Source: Gymnogyps californianus (taxonomy: Eukaryota > Chordata > Aves > Accipitriformes > Cathartidae). From it: a DNA stretch of 64,000 nt. Location: contig NW_026114268.1 in assembly GCF_018139145.2 (NCBI RefSeq), positions 124,001 to 188,000 of the forward strand. Direction: 5' to 3'. Positions 1 through 19,953 of the stretch are shown here, piece after piece. The notes under the pieces are model-generated. The model did no database searches. It saw nothing but the letters and a program-made list of their open reading frames with translations, and was not told the origin of the DNA. The position numbers and the translations under genes are program-made. The stretch's first letter is position 1; each line of letters starts with the position of its first letter.

Positions 1-345
1 GGTGGGAGGAGGTGCTGCCAGGTGCCAGAGCAGACAGTCTCCTGCAGCCCATGGGAATATACCACAGTGAAGAGGTAATCCCTACAGTCTGTGGAGGACC
101 AACACTGGAGACATTGGATATTTCCTGAGAGAACGGTGGCTTGAGGAGAGCCCATGCTGGAGCAGGTTTATCTCGAAGACTGTAGCCCGTAGGAGGGACC
201 CCATGGGAAAAGTGTTAGAATGAAGGAGTAGCAGAGAGGAACTGTTATGGACTGACCACAACCCCATTCCCCATCCCCCTGTCTGCTCAGGGGAGGAGGA
301 GAAGAGTTGGGAACGAAGGAGTGAAGTGGAGCCAGGGAAAAAAGG
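1..345 (+). mobile_element. Degraded LTR fragment
   Basis: This stretch matches, in the same order, the body of the long LTR at 2128-3413. Shared blocks are the 'cc(a/c)tgctggagcag..tta' block and the 'gactgac..caaccccattcccc' block followed by a purine-rich stretch. It is truncated by the window edge and lacks the 3' terminus. It is noncoding; the open frames over it are chance. Confidence 0.55.
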
Positions 346-510
346 GTGGGGAGCCTTCCATGGGGAAGGAGATAAGGTCTCCACCAGCCCCGCGCTTCTT
401 CCACCTTCAGCCTTTGCAGAACCTCCCTAAGGTTCACTCCTCGTGTGTGTCAGCCTCTGGCCTGGCATGGGTGGCACAGGGACAAGGCTGCTGGTGGCAG
501 GGCAGGGCGG

Positions 511-583
511 GGTGAAGTAGCTCAGCTGGGAGAGGATTAGGCTGAAGAGCTAAAGGTTCCTGGTTCAACCCTGGGTTGCAGCA
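511..583 (+). tRNA. tRNA-Phe(GAA)-like relic (probable pseudogene)
   Basis: A 72-nt tRNA fold can be laid out: acceptor 511-517, D arm, anticodon loop CTGAAGA with GAA at 544-546, T arm with TTCAACC, discriminator A at 583. The overall sequence closely follows vertebrate tRNA-Phe. The acceptor stem has two or more mismatches (GGTGAAG against TTGCAGC), and the D stem and anticodon stem have one each, so it probably gives no working tRNA. The A-box and B-box regions remain recognisable. It could be an old tRNA pseudogene or a tRNA-derived SINE head, but no SINE body follows. Confidence 0.6.
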
Positions 584-2127
584 GAGGTTTTCTCCCTTAG
601 ATTTTTTGCAGAGGCTTTCTGCCTTCTTCCAGCCTGCTTGCTCTTTCCCCTCTTGCCAGAGCAGTGTCCCCGCTCTGCGGCTGCAGATCTGCAGCTTTAG
701 AAGGAGCCTTCCTCCAGCACCACAAGTCCCCAGCCTTCCCTGGGCAGGACTCTCCTTTCAGTCTCCTTTGGGTGGTTTCCAGCTGTCCCTCCTTCCCTGC
801 TCCACAGCAATTGGGATGTCTCCTTTGCGGAGTTTCTGCAAAGAGCCTGTCTCTCTTCTCTTTGCCATTCTCCGTGTGCACAGGCTGCTCCGTCCTCACA
901 CACCTCCTTCACCTGGGCCTCAGTTCCCAGAGCAGAGCGTACTGCCCATGGGGGAGGCCACCGACCCCCAGACTCAGGGAGAGGCACTCCTGGAGCTGAG
1001 GCCTGAATGGCAGCATCCTCCCTCCAGAGATCTGTCACAGCAAGACCTCTGATGTGCCAAGGACAGCTGACAAAACGTGCTGAGGATGGTCCCCTGTGGT
1101 GCATTGGCTCAGATTTGTTCAGTCACGTGCTGTCCTGAGCAGAGTTTCTTGGCCCCCTCTGCCTCCCTGCTCCAATGTCTGATGAAACACAGACATGCTC
1201 CTCTCTGGGCATCAGCAGGGAGACACGCAGCACGGGGGGACCCCTCTGGGGCCCACATGAACATCCCTCTGCATCAGTCCCCCTGCTGCAAGGGCACGGG
1301 TCGGGACAGAAATGCCAGCGGTGGCTCCCCTGGGGTCTAGCATGGAAGGTCACCAACTGTCATATCGTGACTTCCAAACAGCCCCAGCTCAACCATTGGA
1401 CATCGTTTTTACTCTCCAAGTTTACCTCCCTCTGCGTTTCCTGATTGTCACACAGGCTTCTGTGTTCTCCATCCTCTCAGCACCAGACCCACGGCTCACA
1501 GCACAAGCGTCTCAACTGTCCCAATTTCCATACGCAATATCCTCACATACTAGACGGACTGTCCAGACCAGCTGCAGCCCCTCACAGCCATCAGTCCCTG
1601 CCCAGAGGAAGAAAGACCTGCTCGGGAGCTCCAACAAGCTGCTGGGCTCCCCTCTTGCAACCTCTTGCTGCTACGGAACCCTGCTCGCCCATCAGGAGCA
1701 CAGTGACAACTGTGATCCAGCACATCCTCCTCCATCTCCAGTCTCAGCCTCTCCGCAGTCAACCAGTCAGGCCAAGGAATGGCACATACTGGAACTACAG
1801 TCCACAGAAACATGCATGTTCTAACCCCATGCACTTCTGCTGCCCCATAGCCAGCTCCCCAGGGATGCACCTCCAGAGAGTTTGGCTTTGGACTGAGTGC
1901 AAGTGACAGGAGAGGAGACGGAGACACTGTCTGTCCAAGCAAGGTTACCGTCTTGCCAGCTTTGAGCAGGAGCTTGAAAATGCTTGGCTGCAGGGACAGT
2001 GCCTGCAGGACCATCGCTGCTCCAAAAGAGTCCTTCTAGGTTTTTCTTCAGCAAATTGCTGAGGATGGGCTTTGGGGCCATGTGTGCAAAGCAAGAATAG
2101 ACGAGCAGTCCATCCCCGTAACTCCAC
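584..2127. other. No gene recognised
   Basis: GC-rich, pyrimidine-rich noncoding sequence. Several short overlapping open frames on both strands show no recognisable domain and no supporting splice signals. I see no repeat that I can name. Confidence 0.5.
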
Positions 2128-2566
2128 TGTCCTGGTTTCAGCTGGGATAGAGTTAATTTCTTCCTAGTAGCTGGTATAGTGCAGTGGTTTTGGATTTAGT
2201 AGGAGAATAATCTTGATAACACACTGATTTTTTAGTTGTTGCCAAGTAGTGTTTATACTAGAGCCAAGGACTTTGGAGCTTCTCCATGCCCAGCCAGCAA
2301 GAAGGCTGGAGGGGTGTGCTGGGTTTGTGTAGCGAGGGAGGGGCTACAGGGGTGGCTCCTCTGAGAAGCTGCTAGAAGCTTCCCTGGCTCCAACCTGGAC
2401 CCGCTCTGGCCAAGGCCGAGCCAATCAGCAAGGTGTTTGTGCCTCTGTGATAGCGTATTTAAGAAGGGAAAAAAAAACTCCTCAGGGGGTGGTGAGAGTA
2501 AGATGGAGAGAAAGAAGAAGAGGAGAGGAGGAGGAGGAGGAGGAGGAGGAGGAGGAGGAGGGGGAA

Positions 2567-2597
<31 letters not shown>

Positions 2598-3413
2598 TAG
2601 TAAGAGAGCAGGAGAGGAAGAAGAAGATGGCATGAAGAAGAGGAGCTCCAGTGAGGAAGAGGAGTGGGACGTGAGAGAAACAGCCATGCAGACACCGAGG
2701 TCAGTGAAGATGGAGGAGAGGGAGGAGGCGCTCCGGAGCAGAGATTCCCTGCAGCCCATTGGTGAGAGCTGCAGGCTGTCCCCTGCAACCCATGAAGGGT
2801 TAATGCAGAGCAGAGATTCCCCTGCAGCCCGTGGAGGACCCCACGGAGGAGCAGGTGGCTGGGCCCAGAAAAGGCCGTGACTCTGTGGTGAAGCCCACGC
2901 TGGAGCAGTTTACGGAGGACTGCAGTGCATGGAAAGGACTTGAGTTGGAGAAAATCATGGGGGGCTGACCCTGGAGAGGGACCCACGCTGGAGCAAGGGA
3001 AGAGTGTGAGGAGCCCTCCCCCTGTGGAAGGAGCGGCAGAGACAATGTGGGACGAACTGACTGCAACCCCCATTCCCCGGCCCCCTGCGCCACTGGGGAG
3101 GATGTGGTAGAGGTATCGGGAGCAAAGCTGAGCCGGGAAGTAAGGAGGGGCGGGGGGAAGGTGTGTTTCTAAGATAATGGTTCTATTTCTCATCATTCTA
3201 CTCTGATTTGGTTGTTAACAAATTAAATTGGTTTATTTTCCCCAAAATCGAGTCTGTTTGCCTGTGACCATTAAATGAGTGAGTGATCCTCCCTGTCCTT
3301 GTCTCGACCCATGAGCTTTTTTTGCTGTATTTTCTCCTCCCCATCCCGGCTGGGGGAGGAGTGAGCAAGCGGCTGCGTGGTGCTTTGCTGCCAGCTGGGC
3401 TTAAACCATGACA
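2128..3413 (+). mobile_element. Long ERVL-type LTR (left part of a chimeric LTR block)
   Basis: It starts TGTCCTGG and ends TAAACCATGACA, the same termini as the ERVL LTR at 47496-48111. The first ~180 bases match that LTR closely (AGTAGCTGGTA, TTTTGGATTTAGT, GTTGTTGCCAAGTAG); the middle does not. It contains (GGA)n and (CAG)n tracts and an ATTAAA near 3223, then the shared R/U5 end. Its left flank TCCAC (2123-2127) is repeated only after 3821, so this LTR and the next piece seem to form one insertion. Confidence 0.7.
2522..2590 (+). repeat. (GGA)n and (CAG)n microsatellites inside LTR
   Basis: About 13 GGA units (2522-2561) are followed by about 8 CAG units ending in TAGTAG. They lie in an open frame of 147 codons that is poly-Gly/poly-Ala/Glu-rich. 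This is repeat-derived and not a believable gene. Confidence 0.85.
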
Positions 3414-3821
3414 GGGCACAAGAAGTTGGGAGGGGACACAGCCTGGACAGCTGACCAAACTGGCCAAAAGGATATTCCATACCATATGATGTCATGCCAG
3501 TACAAAAACTGGAGGGAGTTGGGGGAGTTGGCTGGGACGGGCAGATCGCTGCTCAGGGACTAACTGAGCAATTGCATTGTGCATCACTTGTTTGTATATT
3601 CTAATTCTTCTAGTATTATTATTGTCATTTTACTATTATTATTATTATTATCATCATCATTATTACTATTATTATTTCTTTTCCTTTCTGTGCTATTAAA
3701 CTGTGTTTATCTCAACCATGAGTTTTACTTTTTTTCGATTCTCTCTCCCCATCCCACTGGATGGGGGGAGTGAGCGAGCAGCTGCATGCTGCTTAGTGCT
3801 GGCTGGGGCTAAACCACGACA
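3414..3821 (+). mobile_element. 3' part of an ERVL LTR
   Basis: It matches the right two thirds of the LTR at 47496-48111: CAAGAAG.TGGGAGGG, CAGCTGACC, ATTCCATACCAT, GAGCAATTGCATTGTGCATCACT, the ATT-rich tract, ATTAAACTG and TATCTCAACC. It ends TAAACCACGACA and is followed by TCCAC (3822-3826), a perfect copy of the five bases before 2128. The missing left part corresponds to the sequence at the start of the adjacent long LTR. Confidence 0.75.
3616..3676 (+). repeat. ATT/ATC microsatellite
   Basis: Imperfect (TAT)n/(ATC)n tract inside the LTR R region. The same tract sits at the equivalent place in the LTR copies near 41.6 kb and 47.9 kb, so it is inherited with the LTR. Confidence 0.7.
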
Positions 3822-3826
3822 TCCAC

Positions 3827-4701
3827 TCGACCACTCCAGAAGTTCACGGTGACTGTGGTCTGGTTTTGATTCCCCCAAACCCTCTCTGCCAGGCAGGGGC
3901 TCAGCAGCCAAAAATCTGTGGCACTGGGCAACACAATTGCCCCAGCTGTACCACCACGAGGACACCATCCCTGCCTGTGATCAAACCATCCTTTGAGTTA
4001 ACAGCTGGACATGCTCACCCACCCTGCCACGGAGACCCCAGCCAGGGCTGTCCCGGGGCACAGCTTTGCCGTCAGGACAGTCCTCAGTGCTGAAAGAATT
4101 GGAAGGTCCCTGAGCCCAGCCCACACCCCCAGCCCCATGGAGATGGAAGCCTGCCCTTCACCCCACCTCCAGGGAAGCTGCGGGCAGAGGAGTGCAGAGG
4201 GAGGCCCAGTGCCTGGAGGAGGGGGAGTGAGGTTTCTGCTCCCGTGTCCCCTCCACCGCATGCCCTGGAGTGCCACCAGAGCCTGGGGGCACCTCGCCCC
4301 AGGGAGGGCATTTCCCTCACTCTGTTGCATTGTTCTTGCTGTGGAGCTGGGACAGATGTGCCACAGAGGGCTGTTGCCCTGGGTGGCAGAGGAGGCTCAG
4401 GGGAAGGGGTTTTCTCTTCTCCATCAAAACACCCTGGAGTGGGCCAGAGCATGGGAGCAGCACCTGCAGCAAGAGCCTCATCCTGCCCCATCGCCCTGCA
4501 GAGATGTTGAAGGGGCAGCACTCTGCAGTGCAGCCCTGGGCCAGGCTCAGACCCCAGCAGAGAGGCAGTCCCAACTTCCCCCGTCTCAGAAGGATTCAAG
4601 GGCTGTTTTCTGCAGAGGGGCCCTGGGCAGCCAGGGGACAACAGGACTGTACTTGTCATAGATACACGATGGAGGAGAGTGTCTCCTGCTGGCAGCGTCA
4701 A
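3827..4701. other. No gene recognised
   Basis: GC-rich sequence with overlapping short open frames on both strands, none resembling a known domain. Confidence 0.5.
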
Positions 4702-4773
4702 GGGGATGGAGCCCAGTGGCCGAGCACCCGCTTTGCATGTGGGAGGTCCCGGGTTTGATCCCCGGCATCTCCA
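4702..4773 (+). tRNA. tRNA-Ala(TGC)-like gene, possibly inactive
   Basis: A full-length 72-nt cloverleaf. The acceptor GGGGATG (4702-4708) pairs along all seven positions with CATCTCC (4766-4772), followed by A. Anticodon stem CCCGC/GTGGG encloses loop TTTGCAT with anticodon TGC (4734-4736). T stem CCGGG/CCCGG is perfect. It agrees with vertebrate tRNA-Ala(TGC) over most of its length. Doubts: base 8, normally T, is G; the D stem has one mismatch (GCCC/GAGC); the T loop is TTTGATC instead of TTCGATC, changing an invariant C of the B box. It may be a recent pseudogene. Confidence 0.7.
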
Positions 4774-5890
4774 GGGGGTGCTTTTGCCCTGACTCCCCAG
4801 CCAGGTCCTGCCCTAGTGTCAAACCCTCCTTGCCACCCACCCCCTGTGTGAGAGGTTTCTCTGCCCAGGGGTGCTGGGGCAGGTGAAAGCCCCAGCTGAG
4901 GGAGAGGGACCCTGACTCAGCTCCCAGCAGCACCTGCTTTAGGGGAGGGACAGAAAATCTCTTCTGCCATGGCCATGTGCCCATGTGAGCATCCTCCTGG
5001 ATGGGCCCTTCTCCAGGTCAGGGGCTGAACCACGGCTTTGGGCTTGCAGCACAAAAGCATCCTTCCTCCATCCCCCTGGCCCTCCAAGAGCACTGGGGGA
5101 AAGGTGCCCCCATCCCTCTGGTACCTGCGAGGCAGCAGGAGGGCAGGGGTGGGGGCTGGAGTGCAGCAAGAGGAGGGGGTCCCAGGGCTGCTGTGGGCCT
5201 TACAGCCCCTGCCCAGGAAGAAGGCAGCTCTGCAGCTGTGACAAGAGTGCTTGGGGTTTGCAAGGGCCCAGGGCAGCAGGAGCAGCCCATGGAGACTGGG
5301 GTCCCGGCAGAGCCAGAGGAGAGGGAATCCCAGTCCCAGTGTGTCCCAGGAAGTGGCTCTGCACCCTGTGCCGGGGCAGTGGGGAGCAGAGCTGCCTCCT
5401 AACCACTGTGGGAGGTGATCCACAGGCCATGATCCCCCCTGGGGCTGGCTGGGGTGTTCAGGGCACTGTGGGCACCTTATGGCTCACATCTGTGGGACCA
5501 TAGCCCAGGGTTCACCCTGACATGGCAGCTGGTGTGGCCTCTGCACTGTGGGACCAGCGTGGCCCAGGCAGGGCCTGGGGAAAGAGCAGCTGGAAACCCC
5601 AGGGTGAGGAGATGGGCGCTCCCACTGGGTGCATCATGGGAACTTGGCAGAGAGCCATTTTTGTTGGAAACTGTGGCTGCAGGATGGAAATGTCTCCGTC
5701 AGCAGAAATATTCCCCAGGGACCATGGGCTCTTGCAGCCACAAAGCCTGAACCCAGGTCGGTTGTCCCTGAGACGTGCCCCTTCCCCACTGCCATGTCTT
5801 TGTGCTCTGCTCCCACGCGATCAGCCTCAGGGACACACCCCGACCCCTGGGCAGGCAAGCACCAGCTCTGGGTCAAAGCCCCCAGAGATT
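4774..5890. other. No gene recognised
   Basis: GC-rich intergenic sequence downstream of the SRCR gene's last exon. No domain, repeat family or structured RNA was recognised. Confidence 0.45.
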
Positions 5891-15492
<9,602 letters not shown>

Positions 15493-16650
15493 CCTGAGCC
15501 TCCTGCCCTGCCTCCACGGCCCTGCTGCGCCCCACTCCCAGTCGCAGCTCCCGGAGACTCACGGAGACAACAGCAATGGCAGGCCAATATAGCTCTGCAG
15601 ATGCCAGCCCAGCTGCAGGAGGAACCAATCGAAGCAGCAGCACCTTTTTAGACATTATCGGGAGCTATCTCCCCTCCGACGCAGCCCAGCCCTCCAATGA
15701 ACTTCTCCAGCGCCATTCATGACCATATATGAAGGATGGCTCCGCTGCAGGTGTCACGTCACTGTGGTGGGGAGGTGTCACAGGACAGGGCTGCTTGTAG
15801 GGGGGGAAACGGCTTTTTCACCCCTCAAACCCTGCTGTGTGGACCAGGAGCACTGAGCATCTCCTACGCCGGGCACATCCAAGAGCCCAAGGCACGAGTG
15901 TCCAGCCATTCCCATGCCATGGGAACCATGGAGCAGGGACTGCACCGGGTCTGTGTCAGGATGGAAAGGAAACACCCCTGCCCCTCCTACAGACCCGCTG
16001 TGCTGGAAGCAGCTGCTGGGAAAAGTCCTTGGCCAGGACAAGAGCTCCATCCCAGGAGTGCTGGCTCGCCCGTCCCTCCCTGGGGAGCCCCACGGTGGGT
16101 ACCTCGCAGGAGCCGAACCTGGGACATGTCCCTGCCCTGGCAGCAGACATGTAGCCCAGAGGCTCAGACGTGTCCCTGATGCTCAGCGTGTCACCGAGGG
16201 GCTGTTATTCCCCGCAGGCAGATCGGGAGCTGGAGCCTGCAGGTGCACAAACCACAGCCCACGTGGCCTCGCAGCGCTTGCCGCACTCCCCTTGCAGCGC
16301 CCGGGCAGGAAGCCTGTGGTTTCCTCCTGGCACCGTGCCCAGGCACATCCCTGCGGTGCCCCCGAGCCACCCCCACCCCAACTGCTCCAGCCAGGGCTGC
16401 AGGGGCTGCTCCTTCGGCCTTGCAGACACGGGGCCGGGCGGCTCCCATCCCTCGTGATGCCCCTCTGATGCACGTGGCTGCTCTACACCGAGCCACATGG
16501 CCATGGGGTGCCATCGGTGACGTGACCTCACACCCTCCTACTGCCACTGCTGTGTGCTCATGAGTTACATATTGTCACACGTGTGTGCGGTGTATGGAGT
16601 CCTGCTGACGATGGTTCTTCCAAAAAGCCATATTTGGGCATGGTCTAAAT
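15493..16650. promoter_or_regulatory. Upstream region of the SRCR gene
   Basis: Presumed promoter side of the minus-strand gene. A TATAT stretch at 15586-15592 and an ATATATGG-type CArG-like element near 15723-15732 are visible on the minus strand, but no core promoter can be assigned. The rest (15.8-16.6 kb) is GC-rich with no recognised gene. Confidence 0.25.
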
Positions 16651-16654
16651 ATTA

Positions 16655-17521
16655 TTTTGGTGACATCAGAAGCACCTACACAAGCCATGTGCCAGCTCCT
16701 GACCTATCAGCTGCTCAGGCACCAGTGACGTCACAAGCTCACATACAGCCATGTCCATGCTCCTGGCCTATCTGCTACTCAGCCACAGGTGATGTCATAG
16801 CCTCTACGTCTGATATTGGCCTGCTCCTAGCCTATCGGCTATTCAGACACCAATGACCTCAAACCCACTGACACAAACTAGGGGCCTGCTGCTGCCCTAT
16901 CAGCTACCCAGGCACCAGTGACCTCAAAACAACCTACACGTACCTGTTATGGTTTAACCCCAGCTGGCAGCTAAGCTCCACACAGTTGCTCGCTCACTCT
17001 TTCACTACATAGAAAGTTAATTCTATCCCAGCCAAAACCAGGACAATGCCAGATGCCTGCTCCTGTCCCTATCAGCTACTCAGGCACCAGTGACCTCACA
17101 AGTACACTACACCCATTCACCGTGTACTTGCTGTTGGGGTACTCAGCCTTCAGTGACCTCATGTGCACCTATACAGGCCATGCACCTGGTCCTGGCCTAT
17201 CAGCTATTCAGCCAAGAGTGACATCACAAGTACATACCCAAGCCATGTGTCTCCCTCTTGCCTATCAGCTACTCAGGCACCAGTGACCTGATCACCACAT
17301 ATCCCTCCACTTGCTATCTGCTCGCCTACAAGATGATACAAAGGCACAAGTGACCTCACAAGCTCTGACACAAGTCACGTGCATGTGCTTGGCCTATCAG
17401 CTACACAGGTATCAGTAATCTCACAACCACTTACACAAGCCATGTGCCAGCTCCCAGCCTATGATCTACTCAGGCACCAGTGATCTCACAAGCACATACC
17501 GACCTATTTGCTATGTGCTCG
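16655..17521 (+). repeat. Degenerate ~64-bp minisatellite
   Basis: About 12-13 units recur at a regular step. The CCTATC block starts at 16703, 16767, 16831, 16896, then (after an inserted LTR) 17068, 17196, 17261, 17393 and 17458. A unit reads roughly CCTATCAGCTACTCAGGCAC, then CAGTGACCTCACAAG, then CACAAGCCATGTGCC. Copies differ by 10-30 %. CRE-like TGACGTCA and E-box-like motifs recur with the unit. It is noncoding. Confidence 0.85.
16945..17045 (-). mobile_element. 101-bp mini-LTR inside the minisatellite
   Basis: On the minus strand it starts TGTCCTGGTTTTGGCTGGGA and ends GGGGTTAAACCATAACA, the two termini of the ERVL LTR family here, joined with only ~50 bases between. It breaks the minisatellite spacing (172 bases between units instead of ~64). 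Most likely a solo LTR with a large internal deletion. Confidence 0.7.
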
Positions 17522-18025
17522 TGTGGTGGGATGACCCCATGTGGCAGCCCCCACCCAGTCACTTGCTCACTCCCCGCCAGCAGGATGGGGGGGAAACTGG
17601 AAGGACAAAAGTGAGGGAAAAAATCTCATGTCTTGAGATAAAGACAGTTTAATAAGTGGAGAAGTAATCACTCACAGCAGGAAATCAAAGCCCAGCCAGT
17701 CTCTGAGCAAAGGATACTTTGAAGAACACCCCCCACTCCCCCAGTTTTAGTGCTGACCATAACGTCATATGGTGTGGAATATCCCTTTGGTCAGTTGGGG
17801 TTGGCTGACCCGGCTTTGTCCCCTCCCAGACCCTTGCCGCCCCCAGCCTCCTCACTGTTGGGGCACAGTGAGAAACAGAGAAGGCCTTGATGCTGTGCAA
17901 GTGCTGCTCAGCAATAGCTACAATGTCAGTGTGTTATCAGTGCTGTTTTGGCCACCAGGGCAAAGCTCGGCACCATAGGGGCTGCTGAGCAGAAAATTAA
18001 CTCCATCCCAGCCAGACTCAGTACA
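17522..18025 (-). mobile_element. ERVL 3' LTR (minus strand)
   Basis: Reverse-complement reading starts TGTACTGAG...GGCTGGGA and carries the family blocks AGTTAATTTTCTG, AAAGGGATATTCCACACCAT, ATGACGTTATGG and a TATCTCAAGAC R/U5 end. Immediately upstream on the minus strand is GGAATAAGGGGTGGAGAT (18026-18046 region), the same polypurine tract as before the LTR at 47496, so this is the 3' LTR of a partial provirus. Confidence 0.75.
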
Positions 18026-18880
18026 ATCTCCACCCCTTATTCCATACCATGTGCATCCTGCACAGGTCCTACAGTATTCAATGCATTTGCACCCACCACT
18101 CCCTCCTTCCCCATCCTTTGACATGACATACACACAGCATACTGGGTTTGGCTGGTGTGGCTCAGGTGGACCTCAACAAATCCCAGCACACACCTGACTT
18201 CTCCCCTCATTCACTCAGCCAGAGTTTTTCGAAACATTAAATCAGGTCATCAACCTAAGGACAAGGAAATCGATATAGCACCAGCCTGCACCCCACAGTA
18301 GTCTTACAGGTAGCTAGGAGATCCCCCACAACCATGGGGAAACGGAATTCCCCACCACCACCCTACCTCTCTGGCACCTCAAAATCCAGTTTGCAGTCCG
18401 TGGGCTCATTGGGTAGTTCCTCTGGTTCACACGGTCTTTTTTGGGATCCCCTTTGGGTCTTTTCTGTATTGTCCCCATGCACATATGCTTCTGAAGCTGG
18501 CGTTTTGTCCTGGTTTTCCATGTTCGCAGACAGCGTTGCCTGTGTCTTGCAGCACTGAGAAAAGCTCAGAGTCTGCCCCAGTACCCTGCATGGCCATCCT
18601 GCTGGGCTGGGCAGGAATGTGGGGGCTTTCCACTCCGGCTCACAGGATTGGGCTCTTCTTTGTATGTTACAGGATTTGCACGAAGGGCCCGTTGGTGGTC
18701 TCCTAGGAGGGGGTCATAGCCCTTGGGCATGTTCCAGCTTGTCTATGTCCTCCCCACCCTTTGGGTCCCCTCTGCCCTCTTGAAGTTCCCCCTGCCCCAG
18801 ACATGTCAGGGCATGTTCTGCAGCCTGGTAAAGTGGGGGACCTCGACCCAGCTTTTTCCTTTTCTGTCTGTTCACATTTA
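18026..18880 (-). mobile_element. Probable 3' internal remnant of the same ERVL
   Basis: Sequence between the polypurine tract and an undefined left end of the element. It has no open frame of note and no recognisable env. Assignment rests on adjacency to the LTR and tract; the outer boundary is uncertain. Confidence 0.4.
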
Positions 18881-19150
18881 AACTCTAATTATTCATTCCA
18901 TTAGCTCTTACTAAAGGTGGTTTTATCCGTTTTATACCTATGTTGTAATGGCTACAGGTATTTAATTTCACGGGCTCTGTAAATGTTTATACATATATAA
19001 ATGTGTACACATATATACATGTATAGAGGTATATACATTTAAAATACTGTATCTGATCATAAATAAATAAAAAATATACATTTATACATATTGTGCAGCC
19101 ACATTATATATATACACACTAAAAATGTATATATTTGCTATAAAGGTACA
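18881..19150. repeat. AT-rich tract with (TATACA)n
   Basis: A strongly AT-rich stretch with alternating TATACATATA/TGTATA runs (densest 18985-19135). It separates GC-rich flanks. Simple repeat; no gene. Confidence 0.75.
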
Positions 19151-19189
19151 TATTTTGACATCCGAGCACTTCCTTGCCCAAAGGAGGCA

Positions 19190-19700
19190 GGCAGCCAATC
19201 ACAGGGCTGCATGAGAACACATGCGTATGACAGTGTCAAGAAATGGCTGCCAGCCAACCACAATGCAGTATGAAAACATGGGAGGAACGAGGCTGTCAGA
19301 AGTGGTGGCCTCCCAGTGTGTAATGACAGGGTGCTTCCTTTGCTGATGCGCTTCTGGTGCAGCGGGAGGGGAGGCTCCTCTTGCCAGCCAATGATAAGAT
19401 TTCCTGAGAACACATGGGTTTGATGCTGTCAAGCAATGGCCATCAGCCAATCACAGAGCAGTATGATGTTTAAGAAGTTGGCAGCTCACTCCCATAAAAT
19501 GGTGGCACTCGTGCATAAAATGGCAGCCCCCACCTCAAATGGTGGCCAAAACAAAATGGCAGTCCCTGCGTATGCAGGGGAAGGGCCTTCTGGGTCAGAT
19601 ATATTTCCGTGTAAACCAGAAAGGGTGGCGTTCCTTCCAGCCAATCACAACAAAGCACGTGACCAGTAGAGGGGAGCGACTTCCGGGCAAATGGCCCCTG
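19190..19700 (+). repeat. Degenerate repeats with CCAAT and AAAATGG motifs
   Basis: The block (G/T)CCAGCCAA(T/C)CACA recurs at about 19191, 19251, 19384, 19445 and 19637, partly with GTATGA..ACACATG and CTGTCAAG(A/C)AATGGC. Within 19496-19563 the motif (A)AAATGG(C/T)(A/G)G appears four times. CCAAT is the NF-Y site and AAAATGGC resembles the YY1 site, so a promoter-like origin is possible; no transcript is evident. Confidence 0.45.
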
Positions 19701-19953
19701 AGGCAGCTGGGATGGGGCGGGAATTCTGCTGGCAACTGGTGGGCAGGGCATCGCTCATGTCTCACCTCCAGTACCAGTGGTGCCTGTGCTCCTGGCGTGT
19801 TCCAGGGCAGTGACCCGAATAAGCACAAGGAAGGCACGTGGTGAGGTAAAAATGCTTCTCTTGAACCGCTGTCAGATAACGGGTCAATGTGGTGTCAGAG
19901 CTTCAGTGTCTGTGCCTGACATAAGAACTTTCCCCGCCTCCGTGTGCTTCAAG

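Noticed and set aside
2437..2880. Open frame rich in Gly/Ala/Glu
   Set aside because: It is a translation of GGA and CAG microsatellites inside an LTR, with no domain and no splice support.
16085..16170. tRNA-like B box on the minus strand (GGTTCGGCTCC)
   Set aside because: No matching D arm, anticodon stem or acceptor stem could be laid out; a single box match is weak.
16655..17521. CRISPR-like regular spacing
   Set aside because: Whole units are similar, with no distinct repeat and spacer parts, and the context is a bird genome; it is a minisatellite.
18985..19135. AT-rich stretch as a replication or matrix-attachment element
   Set aside because: It is a simple TA/TATACA repeat with no further signal to support a function.
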